A stretch of DNA of 15,164 nucleotides from an uncultured Duganella sp. GTDB taxonomy: Bacteria; Pseudomonadota; Gammaproteobacteria; Burkholderiales; Burkholderiaceae. Position 1 is the first letter of the stretch, and each line of letters starts with the position of its first letter. Below the pieces are notes generated by a model. The model saw only the letters and a program-made list of their open reading frames with translations. It made no database searches and was not told the origin of the DNA. Made by a program: the position numbers and the translations under genes. The stretch spans positions 1 through 15,164 of the forward strand of contig CAMLRG010000133.1 of NCBI GenBank assembly GCA_946482335.1. Reading direction: 5' to 3'. Positions 15,143 through 15,164 of this stretch are shown here, in pieces.

Positions 15143-15164
15143 AAAGTCGGGGTCAGCTCTGGCA
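15143..15164. repeat. GGGGTCAG-family intergenic repeat, right-end copy
   Basis: This 22-bp segment contains AAAGTCGGGGTCAGCTC and is the exact reverse complement of 27-48. It begins 3 bp after the T-run of the bamC terminator and runs to the last base of the window, so it may be truncated here. The GGGGTCAG core is shared with copy A at 5434-5441. Confidence 0.6.

Overview
The window is a gene-dense, high-GC bacterial chromosome segment. Its gene content, its codon usage (GCC/GGC/CTG/CGC-rich) and the gene order trpS - methyltransferase - dapA - bamC suggest a betaproteobacterium, most likely Oxalobacteraceae (Massilia/Duganella-like). That placement is inferred from family resemblance; no database search was possible. 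Fourteen protein genes cover nearly all of it, no gap exceeds about 175 bp, and no tRNA, rRNA, CRISPR array, transposase or prophage gene was seen.

Region 1 (1-5480) is the accessory part. A secreted DUF885 metallopeptidase-like protein is encoded on the minus strand. Divergent from it is a two-gene heme module: a TonB-dependent heme-type receptor followed 13 bp later by a HemS/HmuS/ChuS-family protein. A sigma-70-like promoter (TTGCGA, 17 bp, TAGAAT) with a Fur-box-like palindrome in its spacer precedes the receptor, so iron control is likely. The HmuS homologue carries a clear Sec-type signal peptide, although the characterised members of this family are cytoplasmic. No hmuTUV-type ABC importer genes are present in the window.

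Region 2 (5480-8812) holds an overlapping minus-strand pair, a gamma-class carbonic anhydrase and the redox chaperone Hsp33 (hslO). Divergent from them are an alpha/beta hydrolase and a PHP-domain phosphoesterase (RNase AM / YciV type).

Region 3 (8813-15164) is a co-directional housekeeping run: htpX (membrane protease), yciO (Sua5/YrdC-like), an M50 site-2-protease-like membrane protein, trpS, a small SAM methyltransferase, dapA (lysine/peptidoglycan precursor synthesis) and bamC (outer-membrane protein assembly lipoprotein). It is closed by a strong intrinsic terminator.

The main non-coding signal is a family of short palindromic repeats built on GGGGTCAG / GGCCTGACMCC cores. Two copies (5413-5472 and 8813-8918) are also bounded by inverted AACCGGTAA-type arms. 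Two further fragments lie at the window ends as a perfect 22-bp inverted pair (27-48 and 15143-15164). All four sit directly 3' of a gene, three of them within 0-3 bp of the stop codon.
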